Shown piece after piece: positions 48,813 to 56,345 of a stretch of DNA of 64,000 nucleotides (positions are counted from its first letter, which is position 1; each line of letters opens with the position of its first letter). The notes below the pieces were generated by a model. That model worked only from the letters and a program-made list of their open reading frames with translations. It did no database searches and was not told the origin of the DNA. The position numbers were made by a program, and so were the translations under genes. The DNA is from Gammaproteobacteria bacterium (GTDB lineage Bacteria; Pseudomonadota; Gammaproteobacteria; Burkholderiales; Burkholderiaceae_C). The stretch spans positions 1-64,000 of the forward strand of contig JAHIYE010000021.1 in the NCBI GenBank assembly GCA_018815325.1, given 5' to 3'.

Positions 48813-49736
48813 ATGCAGATGCCTGCACAAGACAAGCCGCGCAAGCATGGTGCTGCGGCCGGCACGGCCGTGGCACCCGCGCGTGCCGACTGGACCATCG
48901 CCCAGGGCTGGGATCGTTATAGCGCCGCTGAGCACGGCGTGTGGAAAACACTGTTCGAACGTCAGACCCGGCTGTTGCCCGGACGCGCCTGCGATGCGTT
49001 CGTTGAGGGCATGCGCCAGCTGCCGATCGATGCCAGCCAGATTCCCGACTTCCGGGCCTTGAGTGAGGTGCTGATGCAGCACACCGGCTGGCAGGTGGTG
49101 GCCGTGCCGGGCCTGGTGCCCGACGAGGTGTTCTTCGAGCACCTGGCAAATCGACGCTTTCCCGCCGGGCAGTTCATTCGCGGGGCACACGAGCTGGACT
49201 ACCTCGAAGAGCCTGACGTATTCCACGACGTGTTCGGCCATGTGCCCATGCTCATGAACCCGGTGATGGCCGACTTCGTGCAGGCCTATGGCGTGGGCGG
49301 GCTGCGCGCGAAGCAGCTCGGGGTGTTGCCACTGCTCGCGCGGGTGTACTGGTACACAGTGGAGTTCGGCCTGGTGCAACAGCGCGATGGTCTGCGCATC
49401 TATGGCTCGGGCATTGCGTCGTCCTACACCGAGAGTGTGTTTGCACTCGACGACCCGTCGCCCAACCGCATTGGCTTTGCGCTGGAGCGGGTGATGCGAA
49501 CGAACTACCGTATCGATGACTTCCAGGAGAGCTATTTCGTGCTCGACGATCTTGCGCAATTGCTTGAACTGGCGCAGATTGACTTCGCACCGCTGTATGC
49601 GCGTATCGGACAGGCGCCCGAGTTGCAGCCCGGCGAGGTGCTGCCGCAAGACCACATGCTGCAGCGCGGATCGGGCGATTACCACCACGCCGGGCGCAGC
49701 TCGGCATGTAGCCCATTGCACCCGCCAGGAGCCTGA
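48813..49736 (+). CDS. phhA: Phenylalanine 4-monooxygenase
   Basis: This 307-residue pterin-dependent enzyme converts phenylalanine to tyrosine. The iron ligands are His138 and His143 in VFHDVFGHVPML and Glu184 in YWYTVEFGL. The longer frame upstream overlaps hmgA and is rejected; ATG 48813 is 1 base past the hmgA stop. The C-terminal tail of about 25 residues after LPQDHMLQRG is slightly long. The helper gene phhB (carbinolamine dehydratase) is not in this operon. Confidence 0.95.
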   Translation: MQMPAQDKPRKHGAAAGTAVAPARADWTIAQGWDRYSAAEHGVWKTLFERQTRLLPGRACDAFVEGMRQLPIDASQIPDFRALSEVLMQHTGWQVVAVPGLVPDEVFFEHLANRRFPAGQFIRGAHELDYLEEPDVFHDVFGHVPMLMNPVMADFVQAYGVGGLRAKQLGVLPLLARVYWYTVEFGLVQQRDGLRIYGSGIASSYTESVFALDDPSPNRIGFALERVMRTNYRIDDFQESYFVLDDLAQLLELAQIDFAPLYARIGQAPELQPGEVLPQDHMLQRGSGDYHHAGRSSACSPLHPPGA

Positions 49737-49739
49737 ACC

Positions 49740-50939
49740 ATGCCAGCGTCTGAAGCAGCCGCCCAGCCCTATGCCGGCATTCGCGTGGTGGAGTTCACCC
49801 ACATGGTCATGGGCCCGACCTGCGGCATGGTGCTGGCCGATCTCGGGGCCGAAGTCATCAAGGTCGAGCCACCTGCGGGCGACAACACGCGCCGCCTGCT
49901 GGGCTCGGGGGCGGGCTTCTTTCCGATGTTCAACCGCAACAAGAAAAGCCTCACGCTCGATCTGCAAAGCCCCGAGGGCAAGGAGGCCGCGCTGCGCCTG
50001 ATTGCTACGGCCGACATCGTGAGCGAGAACTTCAAGCCCGGCACCATGGCCAGGCTCGGGCTGGACTACGCGAGCCTCAAGCGCCTGAATCCGCGCCTGA
50101 TCTATGTGAGCCACAAGGGCTTTCTGCCCGGGCCCTATGAGCACCGCACAGCGCTCGACGAGGTCGTGCAGATGATGGGCGGGCTGGCCTACATGACCGG
50201 CCGCCCCGGTGACCCACTGCGCGCCGGCACCAGCGTGAACGACATCATGGGCGGCCTGTTCGGCGCCATCGGTGCCATGGCTGCACTCACGCAGCGCGAG
50301 AAAACCGGCGAAGGCATGGAGGTGCAAAGCGCGCTGTTCGAGAACAACGTGTTCCTGGTGGCGCAGCACATGATGCAGTACGCCGTCACCGGCCAGGCGG
50401 CAGCGCCCATGCCGGCGCGCATCTCGGCCTGGGCGGTGTACGACGTGTTCACGGTCAAGGATGGCGAGCAGATCTTCCTGGCCGTGGTCAGCGACACCCA
50501 GTGGGCGCTCTTTTGCGAGGCCTTTGGCTTTGCCGACCTCAAGGCCGACGTGCGACTCACAAGCAACAACCATCGTGTGCAGGCTCGCGAGTGGCTCATG
50601 CCCTTGCTGCGTGAACGGCTGGCACATTTCAGCGCGGCCGAGCTGGGCGCTACCTTCGAGCGGCACGGCCTGCCTTTTGCCCCCATCACGCGGCCCGAGG
50701 CCTTGCTGACCGATCCGCACCTGCTGGCCACCGGCGGGCTGGCTCCCATCACGCTGCCCGATGGCCGCGAAACCCAGGCGGTGCTCATGCCTCTGACGCT
50801 GGATGGCCAGCGCCCGGGCGTGCGCCGCTCTCCGCCACGCCTGGGCGAGCACAGTGCCGAGTTGCTCGCCGAGTTGGGCTATGACGCGGCTGCCATTGCC
50901 GCCCTGCTGAGCAAGCCAGGCGCTGACGCACAGGATTGA
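49740..50939 (+). CDS. CaiB/BaiF family (class III) CoA-transferase
   Basis: The 399 residues begin YAGIRVVEFTHMVMGPTCGMVLADLGAEVIKVEPP, a textbook class III start. FNRNKKSLTLDLQSPEGK and the RAGTSVNDIMGGLFG loop follow. It moves CoA between carboxylic acids, or racemises acyl-CoAs. It begins 3 bases after phhA and so belongs to the aromatic amino acid operon. No standard step there needs CoA, so an added route for an aromatic acid by-product is possible. Confidence 0.9.
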   Translation: MPASEAAAQPYAGIRVVEFTHMVMGPTCGMVLADLGAEVIKVEPPAGDNTRRLLGSGAGFFPMFNRNKKSLTLDLQSPEGKEAALRLIATADIVSENFKPGTMARLGLDYASLKRLNPRLIYVSHKGFLPGPYEHRTALDEVVQMMGGLAYMTGRPGDPLRAGTSVNDIMGGLFGAIGAMAALTQREKTGEGMEVQSALFENNVFLVAQHMMQYAVTGQAAAPMPARISAWAVYDVFTVKDGEQIFLAVVSDTQWALFCEAFGFADLKADVRLTSNNHRVQAREWLMPLLRERLAHFSAAELGATFERHGLPFAPITRPEALLTDPHLLATGGLAPITLPDGRETQAVLMPLTLDGQRPGVRRSPPRLGEHSAELLAELGYDAAAIAALLSKPGADAQD

Positions 50940-51076
50940 AGACCGGGCCTGGGGCTGTCGCAAGGTGGTGCGATGGAGAAAATCGCGCAGTCGGCAGGCC
51001 ATTGCTTGGAGGCTGATTAGCTTAAATTGGCATAAAACTCCTTGATTGTTTACTTTTTTATGCATAATTTGCGTCC

Positions 51077-51997
51077 ATGGATAAACTCAAGCAGCTTGAA
51101 TCCTTTGTGTCGGTGGCCACCCGCGGCAGCCTGACGGCCGCAGCCCGCGCCGAGGGCGTGGCCCCGGCCATCATGGGACGCCGGCTCGATGCGCTGGAAG
51201 AACGGCTGGGCGTGAAGTTGCTGGTGCGCACCACACGGCGCATCACCCTCACCCACGAAGGCAGCGCGTTTCTGGAGGACTGCCAGCGCCTGCTGGCCGA
51301 CTTTGCGAATGCCGAGGCCAGTGTGTCGGCCGGTGGCGTCAAGGCCAGTGGTCATTTGCGCATCACCGCACCGGCCGGCTTCGGGCGCCGCCATGTGGCG
51401 CCGCTGGTGCCGCGCTTTCGCGAGCTGCATGCCGATGTGAGCATCTCGCTCAACCTCAGCGACCGTGTGGTGGACATTGCCGGCGAGGGCTACGACTGCG
51501 CCGTGCGCGTGGGCGACATGCCCGACTCTTCGCTGGTGAGTGTGCGCATGGCGGATAACCGTCGCCTCTGCGTGGCCACGCCGGCCTATCTCAAGCAGCA
51601 CGGCACCCCCAAAACCCCGCAGGAGCTGACGCAATTCGCCTGCCTCACACTCTCCAGCGACGCATCGCAGACCCGGGGCTGGGCTTTTCAGGTGCCCAAG
51701 GGCACGGGCTCGGAGCTGCTGCATCTCAAGCCCCGTGGCCCGCTGGACTGCTCCGACGGACAGGTCTTGCACGACTGGTGCATGGCCGGTTACGGCATCG
51801 CCTGGCGCAGCACCTGGGAGGTGGAGACCGAGATCGCCGCAGGGGAGCTCGTCGCCGTGCTCGAGGAGTTCTCTGCGCCACCTAATGGCATTTATGCCGT
51901 GTTTCCCGAGCGCAAACACCTGCCGCTGCGCGTTCGGCTCTGGATCGATTTCCTCAAGCACAACTACAGCCAGCCCGGCTTCTGGCGCGCCAAATGA
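51077..51997 (+). CDS. LysR-family transcriptional regulator
   Basis: The 306 residues begin MDKLKQLESFVSVATRGSLTAAARAEGVAPAIMGRRLDALEERLG in pattern, a CrgA-type LTTR. The effector domain begins at ASGHLRITAPAGFGRRHVAPLVPRFRELH. Its stop overlaps the chbG-like start by ATGA, so it is co-translated with the deacetylase instead of being divergent. It may regulate this LPS-modification block. An AT-rich promoter lies just before it (51030-51070). Confidence 0.92.
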   Translation: MDKLKQLESFVSVATRGSLTAAARAEGVAPAIMGRRLDALEERLGVKLLVRTTRRITLTHEGSAFLEDCQRLLADFANAEASVSAGGVKASGHLRITAPAGFGRRHVAPLVPRFRELHADVSISLNLSDRVVDIAGEGYDCAVRVGDMPDSSLVSVRMADNRRLCVATPAYLKQHGTPKTPQELTQFACLTLSSDASQTRGWAFQVPKGTGSELLHLKPRGPLDCSDGQVLHDWCMAGYGIAWRSTWEVETEIAAGELVAVLEEFSAPPNGIYAVFPERKHLPLRVRLWIDFLKHNYSQPGFWRAK

Positions 51998-52818
51998 AGG
52001 CGCTGATCCTCTGCGCGGACGACTTTGCGGCGCACGAGGCGGCCTCGCAAGGCATTGCGCAGCTGGCCGCCATGGGGCGCATCAGCGCCACCAGTGCCAT
52101 GGTGCTGTCTCCGCGCTGGGCCACAGAGGCGGCCATGCTCAAGCCCTTGCGCGAGCGCATCGATGTCGGCCTGCACCTGGACTGGACCAGCGAGTTTGCC
52201 ATTGCAGCGGGCCATGGCCTGTCGCTGGGCGCGGCGATGATCCGGGCTGTGCTGGGCGGCTTCGACAGCGTAGCCGCGCGTGCGCAGATCGAGCAGCAGC
52301 TTGACGCCTTTGAGGCGCACTGGGGCGCACCGCCGGATCATGTGGACGGGCATCAGCATGTGCAGCAGTTCGCGGGCATCCGCAAGGCGCTGGTGGATGC
52401 GCTGGCCGCACGCTACCCCGCAGCGCCGCCCTACCTGCGCATCTCCCGCGTGCCACCGTTGCAGGCCGATCTCAAGAGCCGCATCATCACGGCGATGGGC
52501 GCGGGTGCTCTCGAAAAGATAGCTGGTGACGCAGGCGTACCAAGGGCTGGAATGCTCTCGGGCATCTATGATTTCACGGGCGATGCGGCCCGCTATGCGC
52601 GCGAAATGGCGGCCTGGCTCGACAGCACACCGGCTGGCGCCATCATCATGTGCCACCCCGCCTTGCGGGCCGAGCCCGGTGACGGCATCGGCGCGGCGCG
52701 GGCGCAGGAGTTCGCCTATCTGAGCAGCGACGACTTTCCCCTGGCCTTGGCAAGGGCAGGCGTCACGCTTGCCAGAGGCCGAACGGTAAAATTCGCGGGT
52801 GAACAAATCCCTGACTGA
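51994..52818 (+). CDS. YdjC/ChbG-type deacetylase, NaxD-like candidate
   Basis: This 274-residue metal-dependent deacetylase has DD in LILCADDFAAHEA, His in VDVGLHLDWTS and the metal motif DHVDGHQHVQQF. A later CHPAL is typical. Annotations of this family often say hopanoid HpnK or chitooligosaccharide deacetylase. With ArnT-like, GtrA and ArnC-like genes next door, a NaxD-type deacetylase of undecaprenyl-phosphate-linked N-acetylhexosamine is more likely. A dispersed-repeat copy lies in frame at 52507-52549. Confidence 0.85.
   Translation: MKALILCADDFAAHEAASQGIAQLAAMGRISATSAMVLSPRWATEAAMLKPLRERIDVGLHLDWTSEFAIAAGHGLSLGAAMIRAVLGGFDSVAARAQIEQQLDAFEAHWGAPPDHVDGHQHVQQFAGIRKALVDALAARYPAAPPYLRISRVPPLQADLKSRIITAMGAGALEKIAGDAGVPRAGMLSGIYDFTGDAARYAREMAAWLDSTPAGAIIMCHPALRAEPGDGIGAARAQEFAYLSSDDFPLALARAGVTLARGRTVKFAGEQIPD
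52507..52549 (+). repeat. Dispersed AT-rich repeat, in-frame copy inside the deacetylase gene
   Basis: It has an 18-base block GCTCTC...GATAGCT, 19 bases with GCA at positions 7-9, then GGGCTG. It is translated as ALEKIAGDAGVPRAG, starting with GCT as a codon. The segment lies in a variable loop before GIYDF and does not lengthen the protein beyond the normal range. Confidence 0.55.
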
Positions 52819-54367
52819 ACGACAAGCCTCCTGGCTGAGCCTGGCGCTGATCTGGACGCTGCTGCTGGTGCTGGCTGCCACGCGCCCGCTGGCCGTGCCC
52901 GACGAAGGCCGCTACGGCGAAATTGGCCGCTGGATGCTGCAAAGCGGCGACTGGCTCACGCCCCGCCTCAATGGCATCCCGTTTTTCCACAAGCCCCCCT
53001 ATCTGTACTGGCTGCAGGCCATGTCACTGGCCAGCTTCGGGATCAACGAGCTGGCACTGCGGCTGGTGCCAGCCTTGCATGCGGGCCTGATGATGCTGGC
53101 GCTCTACCTCTCGGCACGCGCCATCAGCACCGAGCAGGTGGCACGGCGCGCGGCCATCATGCTGGGCACGAGCCTGGCCTTTCTGATCGGCGGGCAGTAC
53201 ATCAACCACGACATGCTGGTGGCCACCTGGATCGGCGTGGCGATCTGGTGCTTCGGTTTTTCATTCAAGGCGGGTGACAAGCCGCACGCGGGCCTGGCCC
53301 GGCTGGGTTTTGTGGCCTGCGCGCTGGGCTTTCTGAGCAAGGGCTTGATCGGCTTTGCGCTGCCGGGCCTGGTGCTGTTCATCTGGCTGATCTGGACGCG
53401 CCAGTTCAAGAAGGTGCTCTACCTGCCGTGGCTCACCGGTCTGGTCCTGTTTGCCGTGGTGGCTCTGCCCTGGTTCGTGCTGTCTTACCAGCAGTTCCCC
53501 GACATGCTGGGTTATATCTTCGGCACTCACCAGTTCCAGCGTTACACCGGCAAGACCTTCAACAATCCCCAGCCCTGGTGGTTCTACCTGCTGGCGCTGC
53601 TGCTCTTGCTGTTCCCCTGGGTGTTGTTTGCCCTGCAGCAGTTGCGCAAACCGCGAACCCTGTCCGAGGTGATCCCGGCCGATTGGTGGCGCCTTTGCTG
53701 GGCCTGGGTCGGCGGCATTCTCGTGTTCTTCTCCATTCCGAATTCCAAGCTCGTGGGCTATGTGCTGCCCGTGGTGCCGGCGGTCGCACTGCTGGCCTCG
53801 CTGGGCTGGCAGCACACGCTGGCGCACCGCCGCTTTGCCGGCAAGGCGTTTGCCAGCCTGTGCGTGCTGGCCATCGGCATTGCGGTGGCGATCAACTACA
53901 CGGTGGATGATGTCACCGAGGTCAGCCGCAGCAAGGACGTGGCCGCCGTGCTGGCCTGCGAGGCCAAACCGGCAGACACGGTCTATGTGGTGGGGGGCTA
54001 TCCCTACGACCTGCCGTTTTACCTGCAGCTCCCCACCCCCATGATCGTGATCCAGGACTGGGAACAGGAGCGCAAGTCGGCCGGAGACGGCTGGCAGCGT
54101 GAGTTGTTCGAGGCCGCGAATTTCGATGCCCAGGCGGCCAAGGTGCTGCAGTCGCCAGAGGCCTTGACGCAGGCCGGTGCCAAGCCGGGCAACTGGCTTG
54201 TGGGTTTTCGCGAAAGCGGCCAGCCTTTCGAGGCTGCCGGCTGGAAACTGTTCTTCAAGGGCGCAGGCTGGAACCTGTACCAGTCCGCTGGCGGGCTAGC
54301 GGCGGAAGGCCCAGAAGCGGCTCAGCAAAAAGGTCTGCCCGGCTGCAAACACCAGCGCCACAAATAA
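52799..54367 (+). CDS. ArnT-like lipid A sugar transferase (GT39/GT83)
   Basis: This 522-residue inner-membrane protein has many helices. The N-terminal motif PDEGRYGEIGRWMLQSGDWLTP, followed by FHKPPYLYWLQA, is that of ArnT and relatives, which move an amino sugar from undecaprenyl phosphate to lipid A phosphates. A 20-base overlap with the deacetylase and a GTG start indicate coupling. The last 24 codons run antisense through gtrA, so the hydrophilic C-terminal tail is an odd overprinted end. Confidence 0.88.
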   Translation: MNKSLTERQASWLSLALIWTLLLVLAATRPLAVPDEGRYGEIGRWMLQSGDWLTPRLNGIPFFHKPPYLYWLQAMSLASFGINELALRLVPALHAGLMMLALYLSARAISTEQVARRAAIMLGTSLAFLIGGQYINHDMLVATWIGVAIWCFGFSFKAGDKPHAGLARLGFVACALGFLSKGLIGFALPGLVLFIWLIWTRQFKKVLYLPWLTGLVLFAVVALPWFVLSYQQFPDMLGYIFGTHQFQRYTGKTFNNPQPWWFYLLALLLLLFPWVLFALQQLRKPRTLSEVIPADWWRLCWAWVGGILVFFSIPNSKLVGYVLPVVPAVALLASLGWQHTLAHRRFAGKAFASLCVLAIGIAVAINYTVDDVTEVSRSKDVAAVLACEAKPADTVYVVGGYPYDLPFYLQLPTPMIVIQDWEQERKSAGDGWQRELFEAANFDAQAAKVLQSPEALTQAGAKPGNWLVGFRESGQPFEAAGWKLFFKGAGWNLYQSAGGLAAEGPEAAQQKGLPGCKHQRHK

Positions 54368-54664
54368 GGCGACGAGCGAGGGCCAGTCCAGGGCCCTGAG
54401 CAGCAGGCTGAACACAGCCTCATTGCTCACAAAACCGGCGATGGCGGTGACGGCAAAGCGGCCGAAACTCTGCTTCACGCTGGTACCAGCATCGCGAAAG
54501 CTCAGCAACCGGTGCCCTGCAAAGCTCACGAAGAAAGCGATGCAAAAGCCCAGTGCATTGGCCAATTCAGGCAGCATCAGGTGTTCGGTCAGCGCGAACA
54601 CCCCCATATGGGTCAGCGCCGCAGCGCTGCCCACCACGAGAAACCAGAAGGCGGTGGCCCTCAC
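54296..54664 (-). CDS. GtrA-family membrane protein
   Basis: The 122 residues have four predicted helices. FWFLVVGSAAALTHMGVFAL, NALGFCIAFFVSFAGHRLLSF and the closing AAGQTFLLSRFWAFRR match GtrA. Such proteins are thought to flip undecaprenyl-phosphate-linked sugars to the periplasm. It overlaps the GT2 gene by ATGA on the same strand, and overlaps the end of the arnT-like gene by 72 bases on the opposite strand. Confidence 0.9.
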   Translation of the reverse strand: MRATAFWFLVVGSAAALTHMGVFALTEHLMLPELANALGFCIAFFVSFAGHRLLSFRDAGTSVKQSFGRFAVTAIAGFVSNEAVFSLLLRALDWPSLVALFVALVFAAGQTFLLSRFWAFRR

Positions 54665-55650
54665 AGCAGCGACGATGCCTGGGCTTCGGGGGCGGCAGTC
54701 AGGCCGCGGCCCTCGCGCTCGCTGATGAGGTAGGCCGGGCGCTGCTTGACCTCTTCGTAGATGCGGCCCACGTACTCGGCCAGGATGCCGATCGAGAGCA
54801 GCTGGATGCCGCTGAGAAACATCATGCCCACCACGATCGTGGCGTAGCCCGGCACCTCAATGCCCCAGACAAGATCGTCAATCACGACCCAGCTGCCGTA
54901 ACCCAGCGCCATGACCGATAGCGCCAAGCCAAGCAGCGTGAGCAGACGCAGCGGTGCGGTCGAGAAAGCCACCATGCCGGTGATCGCCAGCGACAGCGAA
55001 CCCCGAAAGCCAAAGCTCGTCACGCCCTCGGCGCGTGGCAGCGGCTCGTAGTCGATGGCCGTGCTGCTGAAGCCCACCCAAGCGTACAAGCCCTTCATGA
55101 AGCGGTTGCGCTCAGGCAGCGACTTGAGCGCCTCCACCACCTTGCGGTCCATCAGACGGAAGTCTCCGGCGTGGGCGGGAATTTGCACCCGGTTGCCCAG
55201 GTTCACAAGCTTGTAGAACAGGCCGGTCAGGCTGGCCTGCAGGCCCGACTGGTCGTCGCGTGTCTTGCGCACGGCGTAGACCACGTCCATGCCCTCGCGC
55301 CATTTGGCCAGCATGGCAGCCAGAAAGCTGGTCGGGTGCTGGCCGTCGGCATCCATGATCACCACCACCTCGCCGCGCGCGGCATCGAGCCCCGCGGTAA
55401 GCGCTGGCTCCTTGCCAAAGTTGCGCGAGAGCTGCAGGTACACCAGCTCGGGGTGGCGCTCGCACAGGCCGTGCATGACCTGGGCCGTGTCGTCACGACT
55501 GCCGTCGTTCACCACGATGACCTCCACGCGGGGACTCAAGGCCTTGAGGGCCTGCAGCACATCGGGCAGCACGGTGCCAAGGTTGAGTGCCTCGTTGTAG
55601 GCGGGCATCACACAGGAGATCGAAGGGGTCTGGTCAGAGCGGATCGTCAT
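54661..55650 (-). CDS. Family 2 glycosyltransferase, GtrB/ArnC/FlmF2-like
   Basis: This protein has 329 residues from ATG 55650; an upstream start adds an unlikely basic tail. The GT2 core shows SCVMPAYNEALNLG, VIVVNDGSRDDT and the DxD in VIMDADGQHP. Two C-terminal transmembrane helices (LRLLTLLGLALSVMALGYG and ATIVVGMMFLSGIQLLSIGIL) precede EYVGRIYEEVKQRPAY. This is the layout of enzymes that load a sugar onto undecaprenyl phosphate in the inner membrane. It is coupled to gtrA. Confidence 0.92.
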   Translation of the reverse strand: MTIRSDQTPSISCVMPAYNEALNLGTVLPDVLQALKALSPRVEVIVVNDGSRDDTAQVMHGLCERHPELVYLQLSRNFGKEPALTAGLDAARGEVVVIMDADGQHPTSFLAAMLAKWREGMDVVYAVRKTRDDQSGLQASLTGLFYKLVNLGNRVQIPAHAGDFRLMDRKVVEALKSLPERNRFMKGLYAWVGFSSTAIDYEPLPRAEGVTSFGFRGSLSLAITGMVAFSTAPLRLLTLLGLALSVMALGYGSWVVIDDLVWGIEVPGYATIVVGMMFLSGIQLLSIGILAEYVGRIYEEVKQRPAYLISEREGRGLTAAPEAQASSLL

Positions 55651-55663
55651 GCCCGCATCATGC

Positions 55664-55704
55664 CAAAAGAAAACCCCATCCAGACAAAACCGGTGGGGTT
55701 TTTT
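55664..55704 (-). terminator. Probable terminator after the PsiF-repeat gene
   Basis: On the minus strand AAACCCCACC and GGATGGGGTTT can pair across about 10 bases, followed by a T-rich run. It would separate the PsiF-repeat gene from the GT2 gene. Confidence 0.65.
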
Positions 55705-55757
55705 GCGAATCAACCGCCAGACCCGCTGTGCAAGCGGCCTGGCAGGCAGGTGTCGGC

Positions 55758-56186
55758 TTACTTCGTGGCGGCAGGTGCGCCACCCGCATCAGCGACACAT
55801 TTTTTCATGAAGCTGTTCTTGGCGGCGCCGGCGAGCTTCTTCTCGGCAGCAGTGGCTGCGCAAGCCGCACCAGGGCCGGTGGCGGCGGCGGTAGGTGCGC
55901 CACCTGCATCAGCGACGCATTTTTTCATGAAGCTGTTCTTGGCCGCACCAGCGAGTTTCTTCTCGGCAGCAGTGGCTGCGCAAGCCGCACCAGGGCCGGT
56001 GGCAGCGGCGGCGGCAGGTGCGCCACCTGCATCAGCGACACACTTTTTCATGAAGCTGTTCTTGGCAGCACCAGCGAGTTTCTTCTCGGTGGATTTGGCA
56101 GCGCAGTCTGCTTCGGGGCCGGCAGCATGCACCACGCCATACGAGAGAGACAGACCCAGAGTGATCACGGCAAACAGTTTTTTCAT
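55758..56186 (-). CDS. Secreted protein with three PsiF-type repeats
   Basis: This protein has 142 residues from the second of two adjacent ATGs, after AAGGAA. A signal peptide (MKKLFAVITLGLSLSYGVVHAA) is followed by three copies of a roughly 40-residue unit. Each unit has one Cys near its start, the stretch EKKLAGAAKNSFMKKCVADAGG and a second Cys. This is the PsiF repeat found in phosphate-starvation-induced proteins. Function is unknown, and the paired Cys suggest disulfides. Copies 2 and 3 are almost identical; copy 1 (CAAKSTEKK) has diverged. Confidence 0.85.
   Translation of the reverse strand: MKKLFAVITLGLSLSYGVVHAAGPEADCAAKSTEKKLAGAAKNSFMKKCVADAGGAPAAAAATGPGAACAATAAEKKLAGAAKNSFMKKCVADAGGAPTAAATGPGAACAATAAEKKLAGAAKNSFMKKCVADAGGAPAATK
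55774..56135 (-). repeat. Tandem DNA repeat encoding the PsiF units
   Basis: Three units begin with GGTGCGCCACC (plus-strand view) at 55774, 55894 and 56017, giving periods of 120 and 123 bases. The extra 3 bases are one Ala codon in the linker. High nucleotide identity between units suggests recent expansion or ongoing homogenisation. Confidence 0.9.
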
Positions 56187-56345
56187 CATTTTCCTTAACG
56201 ACAGTTGATAAAGCCGGCACAGGCGGACATCGCGAGCTGGGCTGCTGAACATAACGCCGCAGGTGAACGGGCCGCTGACATGTTGTTACGCCGCGTATTG
56301 TCGCGCTTTCAGGGTCTTTCCGGGTGGCCCGTAAAATCGCTGCCT

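Noticed and set aside
49705-49725. GGCATGTAGCCC near the phhA end, identical to the start of the 32674 repeat copy
   Set aside because: No palindromic block follows at the required distance; probably chance.
48717-51065. 782-codon antisense frame across phhA and the CoA-transferase
   Set aside because: Shadow frame, His/Arg/Gln-rich and unlike any family; both sense genes are clear.
51994-52818. Hopanoid biosynthesis protein HpnK
   Set aside because: Same fold family, but no hopanoid genes are nearby, whereas ArnT, GtrA and GT2 genes are.
54661-55650. Assignment to a phage gtrAB(C) O-antigen glucosylation cassette
   Set aside because: No phage genes, attachment site or gtrC next to it. ArnT-like and deacetylase neighbours fit lipid A modification better.
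56205-56345. Longer argS start
   Set aside because: It adds 47 residues absent from the family and overlaps the promoter region of the divergent PsiF-repeat gene.
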